A DNA stretch of 64,000 nt from Blastomyces gilchristii SLH14081. Taxonomy: Eukaryota; Ascomycota; Eurotiomycetes; Onygenales; Ajellomycetaceae. The position numbers and the translations under genes were made by a program. Position 1 is the stretch's first letter. Each line of letters starts with the position of its first letter. The notes under the pieces were generated by a model. That model ran no database searches. It saw nothing but the letters and a program-made list of their open reading frames with translations, and was not told the origin of the DNA. Where the stretch lies: NCBI RefSeq assembly GCF_000003855.2, contig NW_003101665.1:848828-912827 (forward strand), written 5' to 3'. Below, in pieces: positions 27,455 to 37,789 of this stretch.

Positions 27455-29743
27455 ATGTCGTACACAACCATCGCCCCTTTGACAAAGGCACCAACATCAC
27501 CACCCGCAAACATGGTCTCTTCTGAGTCAAACCCTGCTGGAAAGGTCACCAAAAATTCGCGCAAGGCGACTTCCAAATCCTTAACCAAACCCACCCAAGA
27601 TTTCTCTCCAAAGATGGGTGAGAAGACACATCGAAGGTCCAGATTAGGTATGTTCAATCGTCGCTTCTTTCTGTTGAACTTGGGAAGACAACTATAGGGG
27701 TATGTATCCAAGTAATCTCATGCGCTCTCTTTTATAGGTTGCTTTACCTGTCGTCTTCGAAGAAAGAAGTGTGATGAGGGAAAGATTGTCTGCAAAGCAT
27801 GCAAAAACCTGAAGTTGAAATGCGAATACAAGCGGCCCATGTGGTGGGGAAACAATGAGCAAAGGCGCATTCAAAAGGAGTTAATCAAGGACATCATCAA
27901 GAAGACCAAGATCAATGAGAAGGCGTGCGCAAATGCCAATGCCCGCGCAAGCAGCTGTGCCCACACCGCTCCCAGCCTGTCACATTCTGCTCCAACGATA
28001 GACACATTTTCCGATGGTATTCATGGGACTCGCGCCCCTTCTGCCGAATCGCAGTTCTCCATGGAACAAGAGTTCGCCTTCCCGTCGCATGATCCATTCG
28101 ACCCATTTGGATCCCAGCTGCAGACTCCCCACTTCGAAGCAGCAGCTTTCTATGGGACAGCTCCACCATACGAGGTTGACATCAAGACGGAACGACAATT
28201 ATATGTCAATGATATCCCAACTCGACGGGATTCTTCTATCTCAACATTCAGCACATTCCAGCCACCATTGTCCCATGCCACCCTGCCAACATTCCCTGGC
28301 GATGATTGGGTTCAGGAGGAATACTTCGAAAGCTGCAAGAAATCCTTCAGCTCCCCTGAAACTGGTGATTTCGGTTTCCTCAGCGTGCCACCCGAACCAA
28401 CTATTGCCGACATGCTCAATCTTGACGACGGTGACCGACATCTTTTGGAACACTTCTTGGAGAACGTCATTCGTCTTCTTTTCCCAGTCCTGGAGACGAG
28501 ACAACACGGTATCGTTCAATCGCATATCCTACCCGCGCTACAGACCAACAAGCCTTACCTGCACTGCTGTCTGAGCATCGCCGCTATGCATCTCAAGTCC
28601 ACTGAGTGCAACAATGGCGATCAGTTCGATAATGCCATCCTAAACCACCGCGGAGAGGCAGTGAAGGAACTCAACGAAGCGCTGACTCACGACACTGACA
28701 ACCTCCAAATCCTCGATGCGATTCTGGCCATGATCCTCTTCCCATGCACTGTTGGCTGCCCGAATGATGTGCTCCTCGATATCCCATGGCACTCCCATTT
28801 CCAACCAGTTACAGAACTGATCACTAGGCTTGAACTCCCCCAAATGCTGCTCGACGCTGACAATCACAATATCCCCCCACCCTTCGACATGACACTGGTT
28901 GCCTGGATCGATATCCTGGGCTCAACGATGCTTGGCAAGACGCCGCAGTGCGCACACGTCTACCGCACCAAGCTCCTGGCGGGCTCCTCTTCCGGTTTAT
29001 ACGATCTGATGGGCTGCGAGGACCGAATGATGTACCTGATCTCCGAAATCGCCTGCCTCGACACTCTGAAACTCGAAGGCCGCATCGACGATCTCCTGCT
29101 GTGCTCACACATCACCTCCCTCGCCCACCAACTCGACCACACCGAACCACCCCCTGGATCCCTCGTCTATCCAACCAACGACACAGGCGCCCTCCAAGCA
29201 TGCCAGCTGTCACAGAACATGACCGCGCTCTTCCGCCTCGCCGCCCGCGTATACCTCTGCAGCCTCGTCCCAGGCTTCCACCGCACCCAAGCAGGAACAA
29301 TGCGCCTAATCTCCGACTTTGCAGACCTCGTAAACCTCGTCCCCGGCGGACCCGATGGCTTCGATCGCTCTCTCGTCTGGCCATTCCTCATCTGCGGCTC
29401 TTTCTCCACCCCCGACAGCGCCTTCCGCTCCATGTTCGAACGCCGCATCGAGATGCTCGGCAACGCGGCCGGAAATGGCAGCTTTGGCCGCATGGTCTGT
29501 CTGTTGCGCGAGGTGTGGCGACAGGCTGACGTGGCGGCTGATGTATCGTTCCTCCCGACTCCAGTTTCAGCCGCGACAACCCCAGGCGGAAGCCTGTCTG
29601 CTGCCGCGGCCGCGGCCGCCGGCGCTGGGTCAGATGACGAGCGCAACCACCACCACCACCACCACCATCAGAAATCCAAGCTTGCAAACGTCCACTGGCG
29701 GGATGTTATGAAGCAGAATAATTGGAATTTCTTGCTGATATAA
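27455..29743 (+). CDS. Zn(II)2Cys6 transcription factor, Pro1/NosA-RosA type
   Basis: Nuclear DNA-binding regulator of 732 residues from two exons (27455-27647 and 27738-29743) around a 90-bp intron with GTATGT and TATAG ends. The intron splits the glycine just before the zinc cluster. Cysteines 66, 69, 76, 83, 86 and 93 form C-x2-C-x6-C-x6-C-x2-C-x6-C, followed by a basic stretch and EYKRPMWWGNNEQRR, which I associate with the Pro1/NosA/RosA regulators of fruiting-body development. The rest looks like the fungal_trans_2 helical region and ends HWRDVMKQNNWNFLLI. Near the C-terminus are an alanine run and a histidine run (about 29599-29670). The start at 27455 is the first ATG in frame. Family membership is certain; the Pro1/NosA assignment is from memory of motifs. 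It lies alone behind a very long upstream region. Confidence 0.93.
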
Positions 29744-31622
29744 AATTTCTCCCCTGCGGGGATTTTTAATATCAGCTAGCGCACACCAAGACCAATATAG
29801 AAAAAGATAAATTTACACTCCTTAACGGGGGGGGGGGGGGAGGGCTTTTGTTGAAACGAAACGAACGAAACCCCTGCTGCACCCCATCCTCGAACGAATT
29901 TGTCCCGAGTTGATCTCGAGATGAAAAAAAAACGTGTTCTCACCCCATTTCGATTTTTTCAAAAAACAATTAGGGGACTGGGAACCCATTATCATGGGCC
30001 CAATCCCATTCAATTAATATCCTTAATTTATTTATTTAAGAAGATACCCTCCCGCGCCCACTTGTATCTGCATCTGCTGCACCCCGTTATATACGTCTTC
30101 TTCTTCCTCTTTTACCTCTCGTCTTCCATCTTCCATCTTCTAAATCTAAACCTGGCGTTTTCTGTTTCCTTTTTTTTTTTTTTTTTTTTTTTCCTTCCCC
30201 TTTTCTAAGAATTATTTCCACCTTTCCCACGACACTCACTCACACTTACAGAAAAACTCTTTCGCTTGTACCATTTTTTTTTTTTTCTTGCTATTTCTTT
30301 CATATTTTTTTGGGTTTGCTTGTTTTGCATGGGTAACACTGGGCGGCAACGATTGCATGAAAAATGGCGCAAATGGCGGGTGGAGGAGAAGGGGGTGCTT
30401 ATTATCTGATTCTTTCTTTCGTGTTATTTAAATTTGTGTGTGCGTGTGTGAGAGACATGGAGGTAGGCGGGTATATGGGGGGAGAAAGCAGGAAGAAATA
30501 TCAAGAATGAATGGATTAGTGATAGTTAAATAGATAAGTTGGGTTGCTGAACGATGATGATATAAATGATTTTAAGAAAGGGATATATATTATACCATAC
30601 TCTTTTTATATCACACTTTCCTCTTCTCTTTTCTCTTGCTAAAAGGAAAGATAACTAGTTTTAGTGCATATACTTAAATAACTCTATGAAGAAGGATGAT
30701 GATAATTCTGTGCCGATTCACCATTTGGATCACTACCTTATCTATCTATTTATTAATCGCGCCCCAGATAATCTGTTTTTCTCTTCTCTCCTACATAGTT
30801 AGTCACATTATCTGCCATACTTATGTAACATCAACATGTAATGTACATACATCTACTTGCCGAATTGAATAGTAGGGGAGTGGAGGGTAGGGGGACCGAG
30901 TATGCTACTCACACCTACACCTACACAGAAGGTGTGGGGAAGAAAGACGAGGTGACCCCCCAACATCCCAATAACCAGATGGCTGAGTGGATTTTTGAAT
31001 TTTTGAATAAGTTTATCCTTCCCGCGCGGTGCGCGGAGATGGTGCTGGGTTTTAGGTCATCCGTTGTTTCCGTTGGTTTGGTATTTGGGTTTTTAAAGAA
31101 AGGGGGGGGTGGTCTTTTTTTTAATTTTTTTAATTTTTTAATTTTTTGATTTTTTGATTTTTTAATTTTTTAATTTTTTAATTTTTTTTTTTTTATGTTA
31201 CCCCGTTTTTATGGCGGAAGTTAGTTGCTTGAGGAGGAAGGAGGGTACGTGTGCATGTACATTACATGTACATCAATAAGATAGTGCATGAACATGGACA
31301 AGTTTTTATTAATGCAAGCCTCGTTCTGATGTTATTTTTGGGTGCAGGGGATGGTGGTGGTGGTGGCGGCGATGAGATCCCCAGGTCAGTCAGGCCCTGG
31401 GGTGTGTGGGAATTGATGGAATCAGTGGTAGATCTCCGTTGAAACAAAAGAAAGGAAAGAAAGGTTCAGGAGCGGGACAATGCATTATTCCACAACATTC
31501 CCTTTTCTGCCACCTGAGGTATCATGTTCCTCCGAATTAATAACAAATTATTCTAACCAATGTTACGTTACGGAGTGCATATGCCATAACTAGAAAATGA
31601 CCCGTGTTTCCCCCATTGTGAA
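29744..31622. other. Intergenic region with T-tracts and microsatellites
   Basis: Separates the convergent ends of the regulator and the WD40 gene. It holds a G-run near 29827, T-tracts near 30170-30192 and 30281, and a degenerate TTTTTTAA/TTTTTTGA array at about 31115-31195. No supported gene; short frames read through simple repeats. Confidence 0.6.
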
Positions 31623-33214
31623 TCAAGTGAAAGTGACATTCCGGTTCATCAAGCCACGGTACACCTCGTCCAGAACATCTCTTTTCCTCTTCTTGTCCTC
31701 CATCTCCTCCTCCTCCTCGGCGATCTCATGTTCCTCATCCGCAGTTCTGGAGACCCAGGCCCTAATCGTCCCATCTCCATGGGCAGAAAACAACTCCATC
31801 CCTTCGCCGGACCCTCCGCTCCCGCGCCATGCAAGGCCATTTATTCGCGCAGCGCTAAGAGCTGTGGGCTTTCCTCGCATCTTCTGCCGTGAGCTCGGTA
31901 CGCCGGGCACATTCAGGCGCTTGATAAATGTACCATCCCGAAGCGCGAACATGAAGATCTCCCCCCTATCGTCCTGATCGCCGTAGTTCGGCCATAGTAG
32001 TGTATCAAGCACCGCACCTGTGATATCACTGGGTAAAACTAGTGGTGCCCTTTCAGCGAGATGCAGCGAGGAACTATTGCGGATGCGCGGGCCAAAATGG
32101 ACCAGCGAATTTGCGCCTGTGGAAGCGTCCCAGACTCGAATGCGGGCGTCATGGCCTGAAGTGATTATGTGGGAGCCATTTGATGTCCATCGCACGCCCG
32201 TCACTGCCCCGTTATGTGCACGGGCGCCAGGCACAAATGGATTACGGCAGGAGAAGGAAGAGGGCGCATCGTGCGGGGCAATTACGCCGACTGCATCATC
32301 CATATCCAGCGAAGCAAGGGCGGAATTATGTCCTCCTCGCCGGACATCAAAAAGGATGACTCGGTTATCATTTGAGGCAGATGCTAGCAGATACTCATGA
32401 TGCGGTGCCCAGGAAACCGATAGGACAGCGGCACTATGGCCTGGTAAAGCGTGGGTGGCAAGGCCGGAACGAAGGTCTAGTAGCCTTACGGTTTTATCTG
32501 AGGTTCCTACAGCAGTCAAAAGTAGCGACGATGGATGCGACGAGAATGAATGTGAGTACGGAGTTGAGTGGAGTGAAAATGTATAGACTGGGACTATCGT
32601 AGGAGCTTGAAGCGAAGATAACTTTAGAGTGGTGTCATGGGAAGTAGTTAATATGGTTGACGGAGTCGGGTCGAAGGGATATATCGAAATGGAAGTTAAT
32701 GCGTGTGTATGTGCCGATGGGTCTGTTGATCTAGAGAGGCGATGAGCCCTTCTGATATAATAGATACGGGACGGGAGTTTTTAGAAAATGGTTTTACTTT
32801 GTCACTGAAGCAATGGATTTATAAAGATGGCTTGACTCGGATCCACGAGTCTCCAAATCCCAGAGATGGACAGACGCATCCGCTCCACCAGAGACCATGC
32901 TGCATTCGCTTTACTTAGCAAAAGGCCTATCCTAAGCGGCTGCCAGGTTATACATACAAGCGCTTTTCATATTGATCGATTGTCAGAACATTTACGCCTG
33001 CTTTATGGGCCCGAAGCTCGTCTTGTTCCTCACCCTTCCAGCCATCCTCCGTCGGTTCACTTTCTCCCTGGTTCAGAGCAGGAGCTGCGGGGTGGCTAGA
33101 AAACCTGAGACCCGGCGCAGGCTCAATTGACCGGATGAGGTGGGCATTGTGGGCCACATGGAACGCGGAGGAGCTGACAGATCCTTGGGATCTATTCAAC
33201 AGATACGAATTCAT
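31623..33214 (-). CDS. ERCC8: WD40 protein of the CSA/ERCC8 (Rad28, Ckn1) family
   Basis: Predicted substrate receptor of a Cul4-Ddb1 ubiquitin ligase in transcription-coupled nucleotide excision repair. Three minus-strand exons fit: 33214-32958, 32899-32798 and 32751-31623, with introns of 58 bp (GTATGT...GCAG) and 46 bp (GTAAAA...TCAG). They give 495 residues. The N-terminus has the CSA-like order: a short leader, H-x-AGVNVLTID, then FMVSGGADASVHLWDLE across intron 1. Further blades follow: TTSHDTTLK, AVGTSDKTVRLLDLRSG, GHSAAVLSVSW, LASASNDNRVILFDVRR, AHNGAVTGVRWTSNGSHIITSGHD and a terminal GDGTIRAWV. This order parallels human CSA closely. An acidic and basic tail (EEEEEMEDKKRKRD) ends the protein. 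It is divergent from the next gene across 273 bp. The 46-bp intron is short but keeps the frame. Confidence 0.93.
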
Positions 33215-33487
33215 TCATCAGAGTGTTTTACATTCACGAATATTGCCCCATTTTCACCGTTGAAGAATTTCCGCAAGACTGATACGTTGAGATAGAGTGG
33301 ATTAACTATATTCAGTGGAGATGATCGGAGAAAATCTCGGCCCGTGGATCAGTCCCAAGCAGAGCTTCTAGTTGAGAACAACGCAATGTGCAACAAAACA
33401 AAAGAACACACAAGCGGACCGGCATCAACTTTTATGGTCATGCCTACGATTTGATTCGAGAGATGTGTCTCTGGCGAATTTCTTGCC
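33215..33487. promoter_or_regulatory. Bidirectional promoter region
   Basis: 273 bp separate the divergent start codons of the CSA-like gene (minus, 33214) and the 210-residue gene (plus, 33488), so both promoters must lie here. No specific binding site is claimed. Confidence 0.6.
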
Positions 33488-34174
33488 ATGAGTCGCAATG
33501 CCCGAAATGATCTACCTCAGGCAGAGGCGGTGGATGAATTACCGCGTCGGATCGGTACAAGGCGACAAGCTAATGTTTACGATGCCGTAGCTGGTATGTA
33601 ACCCGTCCCGCACTCATTCTCTATCTCTATCTACTAATGGCATTCAGGTCGCGTCTCTTCCTCTGGGTTCCGCCCTCAAACTCTTCTCCATCGGAACTCT
33701 GCGCCGTCCGCCTCCTCCGTTCCCGTTACCCCAGAGGAAGTACTCTTCCGGCGTGTCAATGCGCCCGTAATATACGCAGAGGATGACTTCTACTTTGCCG
33801 ACGAGCGTCTCCCGTCTGACCAACGATTACCGGACTCCGATATGCTGAAGGCGATTCACACCTACGCCTCCGATTTTTATGCCAATGCAACTCTTGATCA
33901 GGGCCATGCGGATTGGCAGAGTATGGACGAAACGGCGCTGATTGCATTGGGAATACTGCTTGAAGAAGCCGCCAATGAATCCCTGGGCGCGACCGGTGAT
34001 ATGGTCTTTGTTGAAGGCGAGGAGATAACTGATCCTGAAGAACTTGCTACTCGATCTCCTTCAACGAGCCGCGGTCGCAAGCGGATAACTGTAGGAAGCA
34101 GTAGCGCGATTAGCGGAGAAGAATTCGCTAGGCCACGAAGGACTAGGACGAAGAGACGCCGCAGAGCTGATTGA
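33488..34174 (+). CDS. Unrecognised fungal protein, 210 residues
   Basis: Two exons, 33488-33593 and 33648-34174, flank a 54-bp intron with GTATGT, an internal CTACTAAT branch-like site and a CAG end. I do not recognise the family. The N-terminus is polar (MSRNARNDLPQAEAVDELPRR). A central block, about residues 73-155, looks folded and conserved, with ADERLPSDQRLPDSDMLKA, HTYASDFYANA, and an acidic LLEEAANESLG helix. The C-terminus is a basic tail rich in R, K and S ending RRTRTKRRRRAD, which suggests nuclear or nucleic-acid binding (inference only). No signal peptide or membrane segment is seen. The first ATG was chosen because it keeps the frame through the canonical intron. It shares a promoter region with the CSA-like gene, which might hint at co-expression. 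Confidence 0.85.
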
Positions 34175-34873
34175 GAGCTTCTATCTGTCGAGCCTGAATG
34201 AACGGCTGCTTTATTGGCGATGCATTTCACAGAAAGAAGATGGATCTCCTCGAGAACCGAATCTTTGGGAATGTGTCAACTCCAACCCTAAAACTTATCA
34301 CAATCGAGGGGCTTTATTGAAGACCTTTGCGTTATTGCCAACCTTTGTTAAATGGAATATTCTTTGTCACTTGCATGGATTTACGCCGGTTGCCCCATGA
34401 ATTTGCAAGTCCGCTTTTTCATGTTCTATTTCTCCTATTGGTCTACGTGAGCGCAAGCAGGGCGGATAATGATTCAGTTACACAAAGGTCATGCCTTGCA
34501 TAACCTCCGAGACTGCCAATTGGTTGTAGTGTTTTTTTGCTCCCTTTCTTCTGCAGCTCTAAGAATAGACCATCCATATGCTTCGTTTTGTGTCGTTTGA
34601 TACCGCCTTGAGAAATTGCCAATCGCGAAGGCCGAGAACCAGGGATAGTCCGTTTTGAACCCAGATATTTATAATCATGTTGCTCCCCATGCCATTATCC
34701 AATTTATCCTCAATCTATTTTCCCTCTCTAACTCAGTTCTCCAATACAAGTCTTGTTAAAAGGTTGTGCATCTCCCCTTGCCCTTGCATTGTATTGGCGA
34801 AACTCAAACTAACCGTTCTTGTCTATTAGGCTTCTATTCTGAGAAGGACCCGACCAAGTGAGTGCACAAAAAC
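34175..34873. other. Intergenic region upstream of the secreted peptide gene
   Basis: Unmutated intergenic DNA. Between about 34755 and 34830, CTAAC followed by TCTATTAG resembles the 3' end of a leader intron, but the matching donor is not convincing. Confidence 0.4.
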
Positions 34874-35146
34874 ATGTTGTTATCTTGGTTTATTTTTGCG
34901 ACGATTGTATGTGTTTGGGCAAAACCCGAATCTCTATCGCCTAATAAGGTAGGGCCAAACTACGCTTGCGAGACGGGGGATTGCAATTTTTACCCATACA
35001 AATGCCCGAGGCCCTGCTACTGCTCTGCAGTCTTGGGGCGCAGATGCCTTAATCCCTTCAAGGAGTATCCGGTAAGTTCAAAATCAGCCGGAATGGTTAC
35101 ATATGGTTCCCATTGCTCTCAGAGTAGGGAAAAAAACGTTTGCTAA
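34874..35146 (+). CDS. Small secreted cysteine-rich protein, knottin-like spacing
   Basis: The ATG at 34874 opens a 90-codon frame beginning MLLSWFIFATIVCVWA, a good signal peptide with likely cleavage after residue 16. The mature part has six cysteines at 32, 37, 44, 48, 50 and 58, spaced C-x4-C-x6-C-x3-C-x1-C-x7-C, compatible with a cystine-knot fold. A perfect GTAAGT donor at 35072 lies just after the sixth cysteine, so the true protein may end soon after residue 66 via a downstream exon. In that case the last 24 codons, including two more cysteines, would be intron. I recognise no named family. Such peptides are often effectors or antimicrobial or signalling peptides, but function is not shown by the sequence. 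Confidence 0.7.
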   Translation: MLLSWFIFATIVCVWAKPESLSPNKVGPNYACETGDCNFYPYKCPRPCYCSAVLGRRCLNPFKEYPVSSKSAGMVTYGSHCSQSREKNVC

Positions 35147-35149
35147 TAG

Positions 35150-36316
35150 TTTTGCTATTTCGTGGACAAGTGAGACGTCACATTATTACAATGATATTTT
35201 TCTGTGGTTGGAATCCAAGCGCGTGCGGTCAAAAAACCCTTTCGATAAACTTACGGTGTTCGTATAAATCGATGGCCTTACGACAACGATGATTTCGCTT
35301 TTCTGACGTTTATCTTTAACGTGTATCAACTTCTGAAACTAAGAGAGCACTCGGACAAAGTGATGGTGCATCGGGCGTTGGACGCTGGGGATCGGCTAGA
35401 TAAAACATGCCGTTTTTTTTATTTCAACGTTAAAGGGCGTCCTTCCGGGTTTTGGATTATATTTTCCTCCATTTTGGTGCATTTCCCTGGCCTTGATCCG
35501 GTGATTTCACCTATATCTGGTGCTATACTATCGGCATTGATTCTTTTTCCCAATTTCTCTTCGAGTTTCAGCATTATACTGGTTAATGCTCCTGCTTGGG
35601 CATCATGCGCTTGTTGATTTGCTATTTATGGCCATTTATTCTCTCTGCCAATCCCATAACCGATCATGTTATTTCCTTCCATGCCTAACCAAAGAGCGAA
35701 ATATCGTACGAGTGTACGAGTAAATGTTTGAATATCGAAAGGAAAAGTTTCCTCCTTTATGACCACTTTTCTTTAGCTCTTCTGAATTCCCCTACCAATC
35801 AAGCTTTTAGAGATAGATGGCTGTTTCTTACATCTTGGGATGAATCTATTTGGCTCCTCATAAACGAGTCCGAAGACAAGACATATATATATATCCACTT
35901 AAACTCTTGAGGTTTCGCAATAGCTACTACGCAAGTACTTGATCTGTAGCTGCATGCCTTGAAATAAGATAAATAGAAGCTTGGGCTTCGGAGTGTATAG
36001 TTGACTCAGCTGGCCATCAAAGACTCCTTCATTGTTTGCTACTCTGTGGCCTTGCGCCATTCGCGAAAAGGGGGAGGGAGAGAGAGCGTGTCTCAACCTT
36101 GCCAAGGAAGATCCCTCCGCTTACTTCCATTCTGAACCCAATCAACTGTATCATTTGCCTAATACTATGACTCTTTCATAAATTTCCAGGCAAATAGTTT
36201 CAGTTCTCGAGAGTCCAATATCCAATATTTAAATTATCCCGGAGAAGGCGTCGTCATCTACCGCTTGTATATCCTCTGGACAAAGTTTCGAGGCTCGTAT
36301 CAACCTGATCACAATC
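35150..36316. other. Intergenic region, no clear gene
   Basis: GC-balanced sequence. The only coding hint is a minus-strand open stretch at about 35418-35622 with protein-like composition but no good start or family. Nothing else is supported. Confidence 0.5.
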
Positions 36317-37086
36317 ATGGTATTAGATCCTCCAGCTCCCTACAAATCTAAGTATATCGCATTGTACTAGATTTTAGGTTTCCCTTCTATCTCTGCAGCA
36401 CGGTATCAACTAACCCGCTATTAAAGGCACCCTCAAAATCCCTCCCTCCAGCAGCCAAACAGCAGCTAATTCTCAACCACCTCCGCGCATCACGTACATG
36501 CCACACGCTCAAAGATCTTGAGAAATGTCTCCCTTCCGTCGCGTCCATAAACGGCATGCAAGTGAAGGACTACATCCAAGCCCTAACCGACGACGGCAAG
36601 TTACACGTCGAGAAGATCGGAAGCGGGAATTGGTACTGGGCATGGGCGGGGGAGGAGCTAAAGGAGAAGGAAAAAGCTAAGCATGGCCTCGTGAAAGAAC
36701 TGGAGAAACTGAAGAGAGCTGTGGCGGAGCTGGAGGAGAAGAAGAAAGTGGCGCTTAGTGAGATTGGGGGCTGTGAAGGGGATGAGGATAGGGAGAGGGG
36801 GGAGTTGATGAGTAGGAAGGTGGATGGGGAGGCGGAGGTAGCATGTTTGAGGGCAGAGGAGGAGAGGTACTTGAATGGGGCCGCTGGTGGCGGGATTGAG
36901 ATGAAGGAGGCGGATATTAAGAGGTGGAAGGAGGAAGCGGAGATGTGGACGGATAATATTTATGTGCTGGAAGAGTATCTGGGGAAGCTGGCAGGGGGTG
37001 ATAGAGAGATCGTAGAGTCTGTGAAGAGGGAGTGTTATGGCCAGGAATATGTGGAAGGGGAAGGGTTGAGGGAATTACAATTTTAA
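36317..37086 (+). CDS. mnd1: Meiotic nuclear division protein 1 (Mnd1)
   Basis: Partner of Hop2; the Hop2-Mnd1 dimer stimulates Dmc1/Rad51 strand exchange between homologues in meiosis. The main exon 36427-37086 reads APSKSLPPAAKQQ, then HTLKDLEKCLPSVASINGMQ, VKDYIQALTDDGKLHVEKIG and SGNWYWAW. This is the winged-helix DNA-binding region of Mnd1. Long charged coiled coils follow (about residues 70-145) and then the WTDNIYVLEEYL capping segment. The best start is the ATG at 36317-36319 as a one-codon first exon. A 107-bp intron (36320-36426, GTATTA donor, ACTAAC branch at 36409, AAG acceptor) yields MAPSKSLPP, the usual fungal N-terminus, and 220 residues, the normal family length. The internal ATG at 36556 would delete most of the winged helix. 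Donor and acceptor are weak, so the start is less certain than the identity. Confidence 0.92.
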
Positions 37087-37369
37087 TGCATGTACGCTTG
37101 CTTGCAAAGGTGTGTTGAAGGTTCAATGATCACGCAAATGATATATATAATGGCTGAGTTACTTCGATTTTACGTCATTATTTCCCCCATCGGATAGGTT
37201 TAAAGCTAGGGAAAGAAAGTACCAGCTTTTCAACCATTGCCTGGGTATGGAAGTGCCTTGTATCATTGAAATTGCCAAAGCCTCACCTCTCACCAATTCT
37301 TCGCTGATTTCAATATAAGAGCTGAGCCACCAGCTAATACCGTTTGAACCAAGCTACCAGATACTGATG
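37087..37369. other. Spacer between mnd1 and the copia LTR
   Basis: GC-balanced 3' flank of mnd1. No feature seen beyond the AT-rich stretch near 37140 that may carry the 3' end of the transcript. Confidence 0.5.
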
Positions 37370-37607
37370 TGTTGAATGGCAGGGGGCTAAGTGATCCGGC
37401 TACCTTCCTCAGAGCTCAATTTCCCAGCAGTAGATAACAATTGCCGTCCCAATCCTTTGTAATAGCAACTCATGCTATAGCAACCCTGGGGCCAAACTGT
37501 AGGATAGTTGAAGGTTGTATTGATAGATCTATCTACAAGAACATAATATAGTGGTGGGTCACGTGATCTAGTGGGATCACTAACCGCAACAGCTGTAACA
37601 GCCAACA
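37370..37607 (-). repeat. 3' LTR of a Ty1/copia element, unmutated (238 bp)
   Basis: On the plus strand it runs TGTTGAATGGC ... CAGCCAACA, with TGTTG/CAACA inverted ends. Next to it (37608-37620) is CCCCCCCTCAAG; read on the minus strand this is CTTGAGGGGGGG directly before TGTTGG, the classical copia polypurine tract and 3' LTR junction. The LTR keeps normal GC content whereas the element body is mutated. Confidence 0.85.
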
Positions 37608-37770
37608 CCCCCCCTCAAGATAATAAGAATCACATACAAAAACACCCAAATCACCAAGATAGTCTGTCAAAACCAAATACAAATGTAAAATTAAACATTC
37701 TCAACTTTTACATCTGTAAGATCTAGCAAAATCATGAATCATATAAATATTATAGTATCTAAGAGTTTAG

Positions 37771-37789
37771 TGAGTTCATTTACTATTAT
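37771..37789. repeat. Target-site duplication of the LINE, left copy
   Basis: TGAGTTCATTTACTATTAT, repeated exactly at 45796-45814. The last few bases could belong to the LINE's (TTA)n tail, so the true duplication may be a little shorter than 19 bp. Confidence 0.9.

Noticed and set aside
27912..29711. Many long frames on both strands within the Zn2Cys6 exon
   Set aside because: Shadows of the real coding frame, rich in Arg, Pro and Ser as expected from out-of-frame reading of GC-rich codons.
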